From NCBI RefSeq assembly GCF_013256625.1, contig NZ_CP053908.1, positions 1,860,001-1,924,000 on the forward strand: a DNA stretch of 64,000 nucleotides, given 5' to 3'. Both the position numbers and the translations under genes were made by a program. The notes beneath the pieces are model-generated. The model saw nothing but the letters and a program-made list of their open reading frames with translations. It was not told the origin of the DNA and did no database searches. Origin of the DNA: Hymenobacter sp. BRD128. Lineage in GTDB: Bacteria > Bacteroidota > Bacteroidia > Cytophagales > Hymenobacteraceae. Numbering within the stretch: the stretch's first letter is position 1; every line of letters starts with the position of its first letter. Positions 16,815 through 25,112 of this stretch are shown in pieces.

Positions 16815-18428
16815 ATGATTACCAATAGCTTATTACGGCTAGCCCCCGCCCTACTGCTACTAGCCGCTGCCAGCGGCTGCGGCATTCTGCATCCCTATGG
16901 CCGGCCCGAAACGCCTGCCAGCGGCCTCTACCGCGACGTGGCTACTACCGATACCACCACGCTGGCCAGCCGCCCCTGGCAGCAGCTCTTTACCGACCCG
17001 CAGCTGCAAAAGCTCATTTCTGAAGGGCTAGCCAACAACCGCAACCTGCAAGTGGCCGACGCCCGCATTGCCCAGGCGCAGGCGCTATTAACCCAGAGCC
17101 GGGCGGCCTTTCTGCCCAGCCTCAACGGGCGCGCGACCACTACGCTTTCGCGGACGGGCGGGGCTTTTGTGAGCACCGGCGTAGGCGGCAGCAGCACCAC
17201 TACGGGTACTACTACCGGCGGCACACCCACCGGTGGTGGCACGACCACGGGCGGCACGACCACCGGGGGTGGCACGACCACCGGGGGTGGCACGACCACT
17301 GGGGGCACGACCACCGGCACGGGCACGACCACGGGTGGCACGACCACCGGTACGGGCACGACCACCGGCACCACGACCACCGACCAGTCGAGCATTGTGA
17401 CGGGCGGCGCGGCCCACCAGTACCTGCTCGGGTTAAGCAGCAGCTGGGAGGCTGATGTGTGGGGCAAGCTGCGCAGCACCCGGCGCTCGTATGCCGCCTC
17501 GGTGCTCCAGAGTGAGGCCTACCGGCGCGTGGTGCAAACCCAGCTCATCGCCGACATTGCCGACAACTACTACTCGCTGCTGGCCCTCGATGCACAACTC
17601 GAAATAACCCGCCAAACGGTGCAAAACCGCATCAAAGACGTGGAGGTGATGCAACAACTGCTCGAAGGCGACGTGGTAACCGGCGCCGCCGTAGTGCAGA
17701 GCGAGGCCCAGCGCTACGCCGCCGAAGTCACCATTCCCGACTTGCAGCGCAGCATTCGGGAGGCCGAAAACCTGCTGGCCACGCTGCTGGGCCGCACGCC
17801 CGGCCCTATTGAGCGCGGCATGCTGGCCAGCCAGGACCCGCCCCCGCCCTTGCTCACGGGCGTACCTAGCCAGCTGCTGCGCAATCGCCCCGACGTGCAG
17901 CAGGCCGAGTTTACGTTTGAAAGCGCCTTTGAAAGTACCAACGCCGCGCGGGCGTACTTCTACCCTAGCTTCACCGTCACAGCCAACGGCGGCCTGACGA
18001 GCACCACCATCCAAAACCTGTTTTCGCCCACGGCCGTGTTTGCCAGCATCGTGGGCGGGCTAGCCCAGCCGATATTCAACCAAGGCATTAACCGCCTGCG
18101 GCTGGCCCGCTCGCAGGCATTGCAGCGGGAATATCTCTACACCTACCAGCAAACGATGTTCACGGCCGGCCAGGAGGTCAGCAACGCCCTTTTTGCCTAC
18201 CAGAGTGCCACCGACAAAGCCCGTATCCGGGCCCAGCAGCTCGGTGCGCTCAATAAAGCCGTAGACTACACCCACGAGCTATTGCGCGCCGGCTTTGCCA
18301 ACTACACCGAGGTGCTCACGGCCCAGCAGAGCCTGCTGCAAGCCCAGCTCAATGGTGTAAACGACCAGCTGCAGCAGCGCCAGGCCGTGACGGACCTCTA
18401 CCACGCGCTGGGTGGCGGCTGGCGCTAG
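16815..18428 (+). CDS. TolC/OprM-family outer-membrane efflux lipoprotein with Gly/Thr insertion
   Basis: A 537-residue protein. ATG 16815 (MITNSLLRLAPALLLLAAASGC) gives a lipobox ASGC; the family's 'RPWQQLFTDPQLQKLISEGL' and 'NNRNLQVADARIAQAQALL' follow. The second half repeats the fold ('LLRNRPDVQQAEFTFESAF', 'QPIFNQGINRLRLARSQALQ', 'LRAGFANYTEVLTAQQSLL'). It forms the trimeric outer-membrane duct of the RND system. Residues ~126-191 are almost only Gly and Thr, placed where OprM-type proteins have their first extracellular beta-barrel loop, so the tract is probably surface exposed. It is the third gene of the operon (75 nt after the pump). Its stop TAG lies in GCTAGC. Confidence 0.9.
   Translation: MITNSLLRLAPALLLLAAASGCGILHPYGRPETPASGLYRDVATTDTTTLASRPWQQLFTDPQLQKLISEGLANNRNLQVADARIAQAQALLTQSRAAFLPSLNGRATTTLSRTGGAFVSTGVGGSSTTTGTTTGGTPTGGGTTTGGTTTGGGTTTGGGTTTGGTTTGTGTTTGGTTTGTGTTTGTTTTDQSSIVTGGAAHQYLLGLSSSWEADVWGKLRSTRRSYAASVLQSEAYRRVVQTQLIADIADNYYSLLALDAQLEITRQTVQNRIKDVEVMQQLLEGDVVTGAAVVQSEAQRYAAEVTIPDLQRSIREAENLLATLLGRTPGPIERGMLASQDPPPPLLTGVPSQLLRNRPDVQQAEFTFESAFESTNAARAYFYPSFTVTANGGLTSTTIQNLFSPTAVFASIVGGLAQPIFNQGINRLRLARSQALQREYLYTYQQTMFTAGQEVSNALFAYQSATDKARIRAQQLGALNKAVDYTHELLRAGFANYTEVLTAQQSLLQAQLNGVNDQLQQRQAVTDLYHALGGGWR
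17192..17388 (+). repeat. In-frame GGC/ACG/ACC tandem repeat encoding Gly-Thr tract
   Basis: Imperfect short tandem units built on GGTGGCACGACCACCGGG (18 bp) and shorter variants, all in frame with the TolC-family gene. The DNA is nearly free of other codons than GGN and ACN. Such a tract can change length by slippage without breaking the frame. Confidence 0.85.
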
Positions 18429-18447
18429 CTTAGTGATAACCGGTACG

Positions 18448-18858
18448 TTAGGTGTAAAATTTCAGGCCGTTCAGGGCCTTGCTGACCTGCTTGGCGTCGC
18501 CGTATAGCACCAGCCCCACCAGCGGCTGCTCGTCATCGGTGTAGCTAGCCACTACGGCCAGGTTTTCGGCTTCGCCCCTAGTGGCAAATAAGGGTTCGGT
18601 ATAAATGCCTACTGCTAGCCCCCGCTCGGCGGCGCGGCGGCGGGCCCGCTGCAATTCTTCTTCACGCTCAGCCTTATACACGAGTATTGGCTGCCGCAAA
18701 AACGGCAGAAACGCAGTGCCCGAGCTGCCCACTAGTGGCTGGCCGTGCGTGCCGGGAAACTGAATGGCCACTGCGCTAGCCAAAAAAGCCGTTACGTTTA
18801 GCTTTTGCCAGTCGGCCAGGTCATTTTTCAGCACAATGGTAATTTTAGTAGCGTACAT
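18448..18858 (-). CDS. DUF2000 family protein
   Basis: A 136-residue cytosolic protein that starts 'MYATKITIVLKNDLADWQKL', matching the typical DUF2000 opening (K-x-V-x-V-L-x-x-D-L-x-x-W-Q), then 'NVTAFLASAVAIQFPG' and a C-terminal 'VGLVLYGDAKQVSKALNGLKFY'. DUF2000 resembles the peptidyl-tRNA hydrolase II fold, but no activity is established. Length is normal for the family. It is convergent with the TolC gene (19 nt between stops) and lies 48 nt after the MarR-GNAT gene on the same strand, so the two may be cotranscribed. Confidence 0.75.
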   Translation of the reverse strand: MYATKITIVLKNDLADWQKLNVTAFLASAVAIQFPGTHGQPLVGSSGTAFLPFLRQPILVYKAEREEELQRARRRAAERGLAVGIYTEPLFATRGEAENLAVVASYTDDEQPLVGLVLYGDAKQVSKALNGLKFYT

Positions 18859-18906
18859 CTACAAGTTAAAACATTATCTTTCAAGTAATTATTCATACTC
18901 TTGCCA

Positions 18907-19857
18907 CTACGAAAGCAACAGCTCCATTTGCACATCGGCCCGCGCATAGGGCGAGGGCACAGCCTGGGCTAGCGGCTGAAACCCTAACTTGCGGTAGAGG
19001 TTCAGCGCCGGTGTGAGCGCAGAATTGCTTTCTAAATAGACGCGGGATGCCCCTAGCGCGCGGGCTCGCTCGATGGCCGCCTGCCCCAGCAGGTAGCCGA
19101 TTTGCTGGCCCTGCGCGGCCGGCGCCACGGCCATTTTTGCTAGCTCGTAGCCGCCATCGCTCATCCTGATAAGGGCGCAGGTGCCCACTACCGTCCCATT
19201 TAGCTCGGCCAGCAAAATGCTGCCGCCTGGCTTCAAAATGTACGCCTCGGGCTGGTCCAAGGCTTTTAAGTCGGCCGGTTCCAAGGTAAAGTAGTGTGAA
19301 ATCCACTCCACATTCAGCTGCCGAAAGGCCGGTTGGTCGGCCGGCTCAAAATTGCGGATGCGCACGAGGCCCGCCTCGCGCTGCCGCCGCGTCGCCGCTA
19401 CCCGATGGCGCAGACTCTGGCGCTGCAGTTGCTGCTCAAAAATTTCGAGCGCCTGCCATAGGTCCACGTTGGCTTCGGCCAGCAGGGCTTGCATGCTGCG
19501 TCGCACATCCTCGGTTTGGGTTTGCAGCTGAGGCAGCAGCGCTTGGCCACGCGGCGCCAGCGCCAGTAGGCGGCGGCGCTGGTCGAGCGGGTCGGTCGTC
19601 ATGGTTAGCAATTCGTGACGCACTAGCTCCTTGATAATCTGGCTAACCGAGGCGTGCGTATGCCCAATCTGCCCGGCAATTTCATTGCTGGAAATACCCG
19701 GCTGGTGCGCCACCAGGTAAAATACCGGGTACCAACGCGGCTGAAAATCCAGCCCGTATTGCGCGTAAATACTCGCAGCTTCCCCAGTTAGCTGCTCGCT
19801 CAGGCGGCGCAGGCGGCTTCCCAAAGCCACCGGGCCTAGCTGTTGAATAAAATCCAC
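18907..19857 (-). CDS. MarR-type regulator fused to GNAT N-acetyltransferase
   Basis: A 316-residue two-domain protein. Residues ~1-150 are a MarR winged helix ('LVAHQPGISSNEIAGQIG', 'HASVSQIIKELVRHELLTMT', wing 'DPLDQRRRLLALAPRGQALL'). Residues ~165-316 are a GNAT domain with the acetyl-CoA loop motif 'VAPAAQGQQIGYLLGQAAIE' (R/Q-x-x-G-x-G/A type) and 'YLESNSALTPALNLYRKLGF'. Such fusions are known in bacteria, and their ligand or acetyl acceptor is generally undefined. A perfect palindrome just upstream suggests autoregulation. The DUF2000 gene follows in the same direction. Confidence 0.88.
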   Translation of the reverse strand: MDFIQQLGPVALGSRLRRLSEQLTGEAASIYAQYGLDFQPRWYPVFYLVAHQPGISSNEIAGQIGHTHASVSQIIKELVRHELLTMTTDPLDQRRRLLALAPRGQALLPQLQTQTEDVRRSMQALLAEANVDLWQALEIFEQQLQRQSLRHRVAATRRQREAGLVRIRNFEPADQPAFRQLNVEWISHYFTLEPADLKALDQPEAYILKPGGSILLAELNGTVVGTCALIRMSDGGYELAKMAVAPAAQGQQIGYLLGQAAIERARALGASRVYLESNSALTPALNLYRKLGFQPLAQAVPSPYARADVQMELLLS

Positions 19858-19869
19858 GGCAGAGTTTTA

Positions 19870-19883
19870 TGTAAGTACTTACA
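19870..19883. promoter_or_regulatory. Palindromic operator candidate upstream of marR-GNAT
   Basis: TGTAAGTACTTACA is a perfect 14-bp palindrome, 12 bp before the start codon of the MarR-GNAT gene. Its size and position suit a MarR dimer binding its own promoter. Inferred from position only. Confidence 0.55.
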
Positions 19884-20046
19884 CAAAAATACTACTGCGG
19901 TGGTTTAGTCACAAATTCCAGGTATTCACAATAAGCTACTGGGCACATTTTGCCTTAGGGCAACCACGTCCAGGCAAGCCCTGTCTGAGTCGGAATGTGC
20001 CCTCAGCAGGGCTAGCGGCCACATTAACCCTGGCCGCTACTAGTCT

Positions 20047-20661
20047 CTAACGATACACGAATACGGTAAAGTCGCCGTCGCGGTAGCCTTCGTGTAACTC
20101 CACTGTGGGGGCTAGCGATTGGCAAAAGGCCACAATATCGGCGGGGTCATACGCTACCAGCGGGCCGCCGCCGGCCGGCTCCCAGCTCAGCAGGTTGAAG
20201 CCCAGGCCGAGCCGGCTACTTGCATACAGCGTCTCGATAGCCTGAAAAATGAAGCCCGGCTGGCGCTGGCGATAATTGAGCGAGCCACTGGCCAGCACGT
20301 AATCGCTGAGCGGCAGCTCCTGGCGCAAAAAATCGCCGGTGGCCAGGGTAATATCCGGAGCATCGCGGTAGCGGGCCTGGGCCAGGGCTAGTAGCTCCGG
20401 CATTTGCTCAATGCCGTGGTAGTGCACCCCGGCAAAGCGCTGCCGCAGATACGGATACAGGTCGGCATAGCCACAGCCCACGTCGAGCACCGAGCAGTGG
20501 GCGAGGTCAGCAATCTGGGCCAGCATTTTGAAGCGCACCTGCTGGCTATCAGCATGCCAGCCGAGGGCGCCAGGGCTGCCTGGCCCATAATCCAGAATGC
20601 GCTGCCGATGGTAGCGGAATACAGCCGCATTGTCGAGCAGCTGCCCAAAGCGCTTGCGCAT
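20047..20661 (-). CDS. Class I SAM-dependent methyltransferase
   Basis: A 204-residue cytosolic protein. Motif I for S-adenosylmethionine binding is 'CSVLDVGCGYADLYPYL' near residue 60, followed by the acidic end of strand 2 in 'YHGIEQMPELLALAQARY' and motif 'ITLATGDFL'. The substrate cannot be inferred. The late part 'ETLYASSRLGLGFNLLSW' resembles methyltransferases of the UbiE/Trm superfamily that handle small molecules. No partner gene adjoins it closely: 119 nt separate it from bcp on the same strand, and 189 nt from marR-GNAT. Confidence 0.85.
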   Translation of the reverse strand: MRKRFGQLLDNAAVFRYHRQRILDYGPGSPGALGWHADSQQVRFKMLAQIADLAHCSVLDVGCGYADLYPYLRQRFAGVHYHGIEQMPELLALAQARYRDAPDITLATGDFLRQELPLSDYVLASGSLNYRQRQPGFIFQAIETLYASSRLGLGFNLLSWEPAGGGPLVAYDPADIVAFCQSLAPTVELHEGYRDGDFTVFVYR

Positions 20662-20780
20662 GAAGAAGTTGGTTAAATGGTTATGCCAGCCTTAGCCAAC
20701 TTATCGGGGAATCGCGCTTACGCATCTCACTACGCTTGGCGGCACCAGTCTTCGGTTTAGAGTCCGCCAGGGGCCAGAAC

Positions 20781-21242
20781 CTAAGCCTTACTGGCCAGCC
20801 CGCGCAGCACCTCTTTGGTCTTGCTAACGTGGTCGATAGCGCCGCTCAGGGAGTTGAAAATATAAGCGATTTTACCGTTCTTGTCAATTACGAACGTGAC
20901 GCGCCCCGGCAGCAACCCGAGCAGCGCGCGGGGTACCTCATACTGCCTGCGTAGCTGCCCGCCGCCATCGGCCAGCAGCGGAAACGGCAGCCGGTGCTTC
21001 TGGCTGAACTTCTGGTGCGAGGCCTCGCTATCGGAGCTCACGCCCACCACCACGGCGCCCAGGTCCAGAAAATCGGCGTACTGGTCGCGAAAGGCGCAGG
21101 CCTCGGCGGTGCAGCCGGGCGTGTCATCCTTGGGGTAGAAATAGAGCACTACCGGCCTGCCCCGCTGGTCGGCCAGGTGAAACGTATCGCCTTTATCGGT
21201 GGGCAGAGTAAAATCGGGGGCTAGGTCGCCGAGCTGAAGCAT
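20781..21242 (-). CDS. bcp: Thioredoxin-dependent thiol peroxidase (Bcp/PrxQ)
   Basis: A 153-residue peroxiredoxin. The frame runs five codons further up, but ATG 21242 gives MLQLGDLAPDFTLPTDKGD, the family start. The active-site motif is 'YPKDDTPGCTAEACAFRD': the peroxidatic Cys (PGCT) and a resolving Cys five residues later, as in PrxQ/Bcp. The enzyme reduces hydroperoxides in the cytosol with thioredoxin. An AT-rich region full of GTGAACA words lies upstream and separates it from the esterase gene. Confidence 0.93.
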   Translation of the reverse strand: MLQLGDLAPDFTLPTDKGDTFHLADQRGRPVVLYFYPKDDTPGCTAEACAFRDQYADFLDLGAVVVGVSSDSEASHQKFSQKHRLPFPLLADGGGQLRRQYEVPRALLGLLPGRVTFVIDKNGKIAYIFNSLSGAIDHVSKTKEVLRGLASKA

Positions 21243-21246
21243 ACGT

Positions 21247-21319
21247 GCAGTGAACAATTAATAATGAGTAGTGAACAGGTGGAAGGGGTATTGTTCACTA
21301 CTCACTACCAACTGTTCAC
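21247..21319. repeat. Intergenic inverted-repeat element with GTGAACA/TGTTCAC words
   Basis: GAGTAGTGAACA at 21266-21277 pairs with TGTTCACTACTC at 21292-21303 (12 bp perfect, 14-nt loop). Outer AGTGAACA and TGTTCACT words (from 21250 and near 21314) form a second, nested pair. The base composition is much more AT-rich than the flanking genes. The element resembles the short AT-rich spacers at 34191, 58102 and 63246. Confidence 0.6.
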
Positions 21320-22270
21320 TCATTTTGTCAGCCAGCCGTTGGCATCCATCCAGTTTTGCAGGCGCTCTATCCACTGGTCTTTGGTAGTGGCGTTGTTCAT
21401 ACCGAAGCCGTGGCCGCCTTTGGGGTAGATGTGCAGCTCGGCGGGCACGCCGTGGCGGTGCAGGGCCTCGTAAAACACGAGGCTGTTTTGCACCGGCACC
21501 GTTTTATCATCCTCGGCGTGCACCAAAAAGGTGGGTGGCGTTTGGGCGCTCACTTGCAGCTCATTAGAGTACAGCCGCACCTGCGCCGGGCTAGCGGTGG
21601 CACCCACCAGGTTGTCGCGCGAGCCTTTGTGGGCGATGCTATCGGCGAAGCTGATAACCGGATACAGCAGCACCAGAAATGCCGGCCGCACCGAGGCCGG
21701 GCCGGGGTTATCGCCCACGGGCCGGGCAAAATGGGTGCCCGCCGTGGCGGCCAGGTGGCCGCCCGCCGAAAAGCCCATCAGGCCGATGCGCTCGGGGTTG
21801 AGGTTGTACTTGGGAGCCAACTGGCGCACCAGGCGCAGGGCCTGCTGGGCATCGAGCAGCGGTGCGATGCTTTTGTCGGGTTGGCTGCGGTCGTTGGGCA
21901 GGCGGTACTTCAGCACGAAGGCCGTAATGCCCATCTCGGCCAGGCGCTTGGCCACGTCGTAGCCCTCGTGGTCGATGGCCAGCCGGGCGTAGCCGCCGCC
22001 GGGACAAATAATAACCGACGTACCGTTGGCGCGGTCGCGGGCCGGGGTATACACCGTAAGCGTGGGCTGAATGACGTTGGAAATCCGCACGCCGACGCCT
22101 TCGGTCACGCTGGTTTCCTGCACTTGGCTAGGCTTCGAATCGGGGATGGCGCCCGCGTAAAGGGGCAGCACGGGCGCGGCCGTGCCGGCAGCCGTAGTTT
22201 GGGCGTGAAGGTGGGCGGTGGTAGTCAAACCGAAAAGACTTAAGGCTAGCAGCAGGGAGGAATTTTTCAT
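21320..22270 (-). CDS. Exported alpha/beta-hydrolase (acetyl-xylan-esterase/BD-FAE-like)
   Basis: A 316-residue protein with signal peptide MKNSSLLLALSLFGLTTTAHLHAQ. The hydrolase core has the oxyanion loop 'VIICPGGGYARLAIDHEGYD', nucleophile elbow GFSAGG, acid residue in 'LVHAEDDKTVPVQNS' and catalytic His in 'YPKGGHGFGMNN'. This is the esterase/lipase group that includes carbohydrate acetyl and feruloyl esterases (often misnamed xylanase). It acts in the periplasm or outside; the true ester substrate is unknown. It is divergent from the M2 peptidase gene (81 nt between starts). Confidence 0.87.
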   Translation of the reverse strand: MKNSSLLLALSLFGLTTTAHLHAQTTAAGTAAPVLPLYAGAIPDSKPSQVQETSVTEGVGVRISNVIQPTLTVYTPARDRANGTSVIICPGGGYARLAIDHEGYDVAKRLAEMGITAFVLKYRLPNDRSQPDKSIAPLLDAQQALRLVRQLAPKYNLNPERIGLMGFSAGGHLAATAGTHFARPVGDNPGPASVRPAFLVLLYPVISFADSIAHKGSRDNLVGATASPAQVRLYSNELQVSAQTPPTFLVHAEDDKTVPVQNSLVFYEALHRHGVPAELHIYPKGGHGFGMNNATTKDQWIERLQNWMDANGWLTK

Positions 22271-22351
22271 AAGAGCAATTAATCAAACGAAACAAGCGGC
22301 CATAACGCCGGGAGAAGCAACAAGACACGGCAGCGGCCCTACCTTTCCCGC

Positions 22352-24241
22352 ATGAAAACGCGCTATTCTGAATTTCGTTTTAGCTGGCCCTGGTCGGTGC
22401 TGGCCGCGCTGCTCACCGCCTGCGCGCCCACGGCAAAGGTACCCGTGGCTACCGTGCCACCGGCCAAGCCGGCTAGCCCCGTTGCCGCCAGGCAGCCGTC
22501 GGGCAATGTGCAAATTGATTTTAAAGACGCGGCCGACCAATTTCTGACTGAATACAACCAACAGTACGTGCGCCGCTACACCGAGGCTAGCGAGGCCGAG
22601 TGGACCAGCAACACGCACATCGTGCCCGGCGACACCACCAACGCCGGCCGCACCGCCCGCGCCAATGAGCGCATGGCCGCCTTCGCCGGCAGCAAGCAGA
22701 TTATTGAAGAAATACGCGAGCTCTTAGCCCACAAAGACCAGCTTACCCCGCTGCAAGTCAAGCAGCTCGAAACGGCGCTCTACAACGCCGCCAACTCGCC
22801 CCAGACCGTGGCCGACCTCGTGAAGCGCCGCATCAAAGCCGAAGCCGCGCAGACCGAGAAGCTCTACGGCTTTACGTACACCTACGCCGGCAAGTCGGTG
22901 ACGACCAACGACCTCGATGCGCTGCTGCGCACCGAAACCAACCCGCAGAAGCGCCAGCAAATCTGGGAGGCCAGTAAGGAAATCGGCCCCACGTTGAAGA
23001 CCGGCCTGCTAAACCTGCGCGACCTGCGCAACCAGACGGTGCAGGCGCTGGGCTACCCCGATTTTTTCAGCTACCAGGCCAGCGACTACGGCCTGAGCCG
23101 CGACGAAATGATGGCGCTCGTGCGCAAGCTCAACGACGAGCTGCGCCCGCTCTACCGCGAGCTGCACACCTACGCCCGCTACGAGCTCGCCAAGAAATAC
23201 CACGTCAAGCAGGTGCCCGACTACATGCCCGCGCAGTGGCTGCCCAACCGCTGGGGCCAGGACTGGGGCAGCCTGGTAACGGTAAAAGGCATCAACCTCG
23301 ACGCGGCCATCGCCAAGAAGGGCCAGCAGTGGCCCGTGCAGCAGGCCGAGCGCTTCTATCAGAGCCTGGGCTTCCCGGCCCTGCCGGCCAGCTTCTACGA
23401 GAAAAGCAGCATCTACCCGCTGCCCGCCACGGCCAGCTACAAAAAGAACAATCACGCCTCGGCCTGGCACCTCGACCTCAACCACGACGTGCGCAGCCTG
23501 ATGAGCGTGGAGCCCAACACCGAGTGGTACGAAACCACCCACCACGAGCTGGGCCACATCTACTACTACCTCACCTACACCAACCCCAACGTGCCGCCGC
23601 TGCTGCGCCAGGGCGCCAACCGCGCCTACCACGAGGCCATCGGCAGCATGATGGGGCTAGCCGCCCAGCAAAAGCCCTTCTTGGCCGGGCTGGGGCTGAT
23701 AGCCCCGAATACCAAAACCGACCAGACCCAGCAGCTGCTGAAAGAGGCGCTGCAATACGTGCCGTTCATCCCCTTCGCCTCGGGCGTGATGAGCGAGTGG
23801 GAAAACGTCTTTTATGCCGAAAACCTGCCCGCCGACCAACTCAACGCCAAGTGGTGGGCGCTCTGCAAGCAGTACCAGGGCATGGTGCCCCCTAGCCCGC
23901 GCGGCGAACAGTTCCTCGACCCCGCCACCAAAACCCACATCAACGACGACCCCGCGCAGTACTACGACTACGCGCTGAGCTACATTATCTTATTCCAGCT
24001 CCACGACCACATCGCCCGCAAAATCCTGCACCAGGACCCGCACGCCACCAACTACTACGGCAGCCAGGAAGTCGGCCAGTTTCTACAAGACATTATGCGC
24101 CCCGGCAGCAGCCGCGACTGGCGCACCGTGCTCAAGGAAAAAACCGGCGAAGACCTTTCGGCCAGGGCCATGGTCGACTATTTTCAGCCGCTAATGGTAT
24201 ACTTGAAGGAGCAGAACAAGGGGCGGAAATACACGATGTGA
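22352..24241 (+). CDS. M2-family peptidyl-dipeptidase (ACE-like), lipoprotein
   Basis: A 629-residue protein. The N-terminus holds a hydrophobic stretch ending LLTAC, consistent with a lipoprotein signal, then a Pro/Ala linker. From ~residue 50 on it aligns in style with angiotensin-converting-enzyme-like M2 peptidases ('AADQFLTEYNQQYVRRYTEA', 'LYGFTYTYAGK', 'TNPQKRQQIWEASKEIGP'). The zinc site is His398-Glu399-x-x-His402 (HHELGH) with the third ligand Glu428 in 'YHEAIGSMMG'. It should release C-terminal dipeptides from oligopeptides in the periplasm. The stop overlaps the next gene's start (ATGTGATG), so the two are translationally coupled. Confidence 0.92.
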   Translation: MKTRYSEFRFSWPWSVLAALLTACAPTAKVPVATVPPAKPASPVAARQPSGNVQIDFKDAADQFLTEYNQQYVRRYTEASEAEWTSNTHIVPGDTTNAGRTARANERMAAFAGSKQIIEEIRELLAHKDQLTPLQVKQLETALYNAANSPQTVADLVKRRIKAEAAQTEKLYGFTYTYAGKSVTTNDLDALLRTETNPQKRQQIWEASKEIGPTLKTGLLNLRDLRNQTVQALGYPDFFSYQASDYGLSRDEMMALVRKLNDELRPLYRELHTYARYELAKKYHVKQVPDYMPAQWLPNRWGQDWGSLVTVKGINLDAAIAKKGQQWPVQQAERFYQSLGFPALPASFYEKSSIYPLPATASYKKNNHASAWHLDLNHDVRSLMSVEPNTEWYETTHHELGHIYYYLTYTNPNVPPLLRQGANRAYHEAIGSMMGLAAQQKPFLAGLGLIAPNTKTDQTQQLLKEALQYVPFIPFASGVMSEWENVFYAENLPADQLNAKWWALCKQYQGMVPPSPRGEQFLDPATKTHINDDPAQYYDYALSYIILFQLHDHIARKILHQDPHATNYYGSQEVGQFLQDIMRPGSSRDWRTVLKEKTGEDLSARAMVDYFQPLMVYLKEQNKGRKYTM

Positions 24242-25107
24242 TGCGGCAATTCCATTTTAACTATTTGAATATCTGGCCAAAAATTTTCTTCAGCCAGCTG
24301 CTTTGGCTAGCCCTGATATTCGCTGCCAAGCAGGAGGTCAGCGCCCAAACCCCAGCTGCCCCGCTCTGCATCGGCGAAACCTTCTCGCTAGCCTCGAAAG
24401 TGCTGGGCGAAACCCGGCGGCTCAATGTGTACCTGCCACCCGTGTACCGCGACTCGGCCACGGTGCGGCTGCCGGTGCTTTACATGCCCGACGGGGGGCT
24501 AGCCGAAGATTTTCTGCACGTGGCGGGACTGGTGCAGGTGCTGGTGGGCAATGGCACGATGCGGCCCTTCATCCTGGTGGGTATCGAGAATACGCAGCGC
24601 CGCCGCGACCTCACCGGCCCCACTACCAATGCCGCAGACAAAAAAATAGCGCCCCGCGTGGGCGAGTCGGCCACCTTCCGGCAATTTATCCGCCGCGAGC
24701 TGATGCCGGCCGTGCGCCAGCGCTACCGCACCACCGCCGAAACGGCCCTAGTAGGCGAGTCGCTGGCCGGGCTTTTTACCGTCGAAACCCTGCTGCTGGA
24801 ACCCGATTTATTTGATACCTACCTGGCCTTCGACCCCAGCCTGTGGTGGAACGACGGGCAACTGGTGAAGCAGGCCCCCGGCCTCGTAGCGGCCTACCGC
24901 GGCCCGGCCAAAACGCTCTACCTGGCCACCAGCAGCCAAGGCGACACGGCGGCCACGGCCCGGCTAGCCAGCCTCATTCGGGCCGCGCCCCGCAGCGGCC
25001 TCACCGCGTATTACGAGCCCATGCCGGCCGAAACGCACGCTACCATTTACCACCCGGCCGCGCTGCGGGGCTTCCGGCGGGTATTGGCCCCGCGCAAAGC
25101 CAAGTAA
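24241..25107 (+). CDS. Exported esterase, Fes/IroE (PF00756-like) alpha/beta-hydrolase
   Basis: A 288-residue protein. The ATG at 24241 overlaps the M2 stop by one base; a GTG at 24238 is the alternative. A long N-terminal region with a hydrophobic segment (LLWLALIFAAKQEVSAQ) forms a signal peptide. Motifs are 'LNVYLPPVYRDSATVRLPVL', 'LYMPDGG', nucleophile 'VGESLAGLFTVETLL' (GxSxxG) and a late 'PAETHATIYHPA' that holds the catalytic His. The family includes enterobactin-type esterases and other polar-ester hydrolases. The substrate is unknown; coupling to a dipeptidase suggests use of peptide-like compounds. Confidence 0.82.
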   Translation: MRQFHFNYLNIWPKIFFSQLLWLALIFAAKQEVSAQTPAAPLCIGETFSLASKVLGETRRLNVYLPPVYRDSATVRLPVLYMPDGGLAEDFLHVAGLVQVLVGNGTMRPFILVGIENTQRRRDLTGPTTNAADKKIAPRVGESATFRQFIRRELMPAVRQRYRTTAETALVGESLAGLFTVETLLLEPDLFDTYLAFDPSLWWNDGQLVKQAPGLVAAYRGPAKTLYLATSSQGDTAATARLASLIRAAPRSGLTAYYEPMPAETHATIYHPAALRGFRRVLAPRKAK

Positions 25108-25112
25108 GCTGG

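Noticed and set aside
17192..17388. Possible CRISPR-like repeat array
   Set aside because: Units are too short and have no unique spacers; the repeat is in frame within a gene.
16928..17479. Minus-strand frame with long Val-Pro repeats opposite the TolC-like gene
   Set aside because: It is the complement of the Gly-Thr tandem repeat; the TolC frame is family-consistent on both sides.
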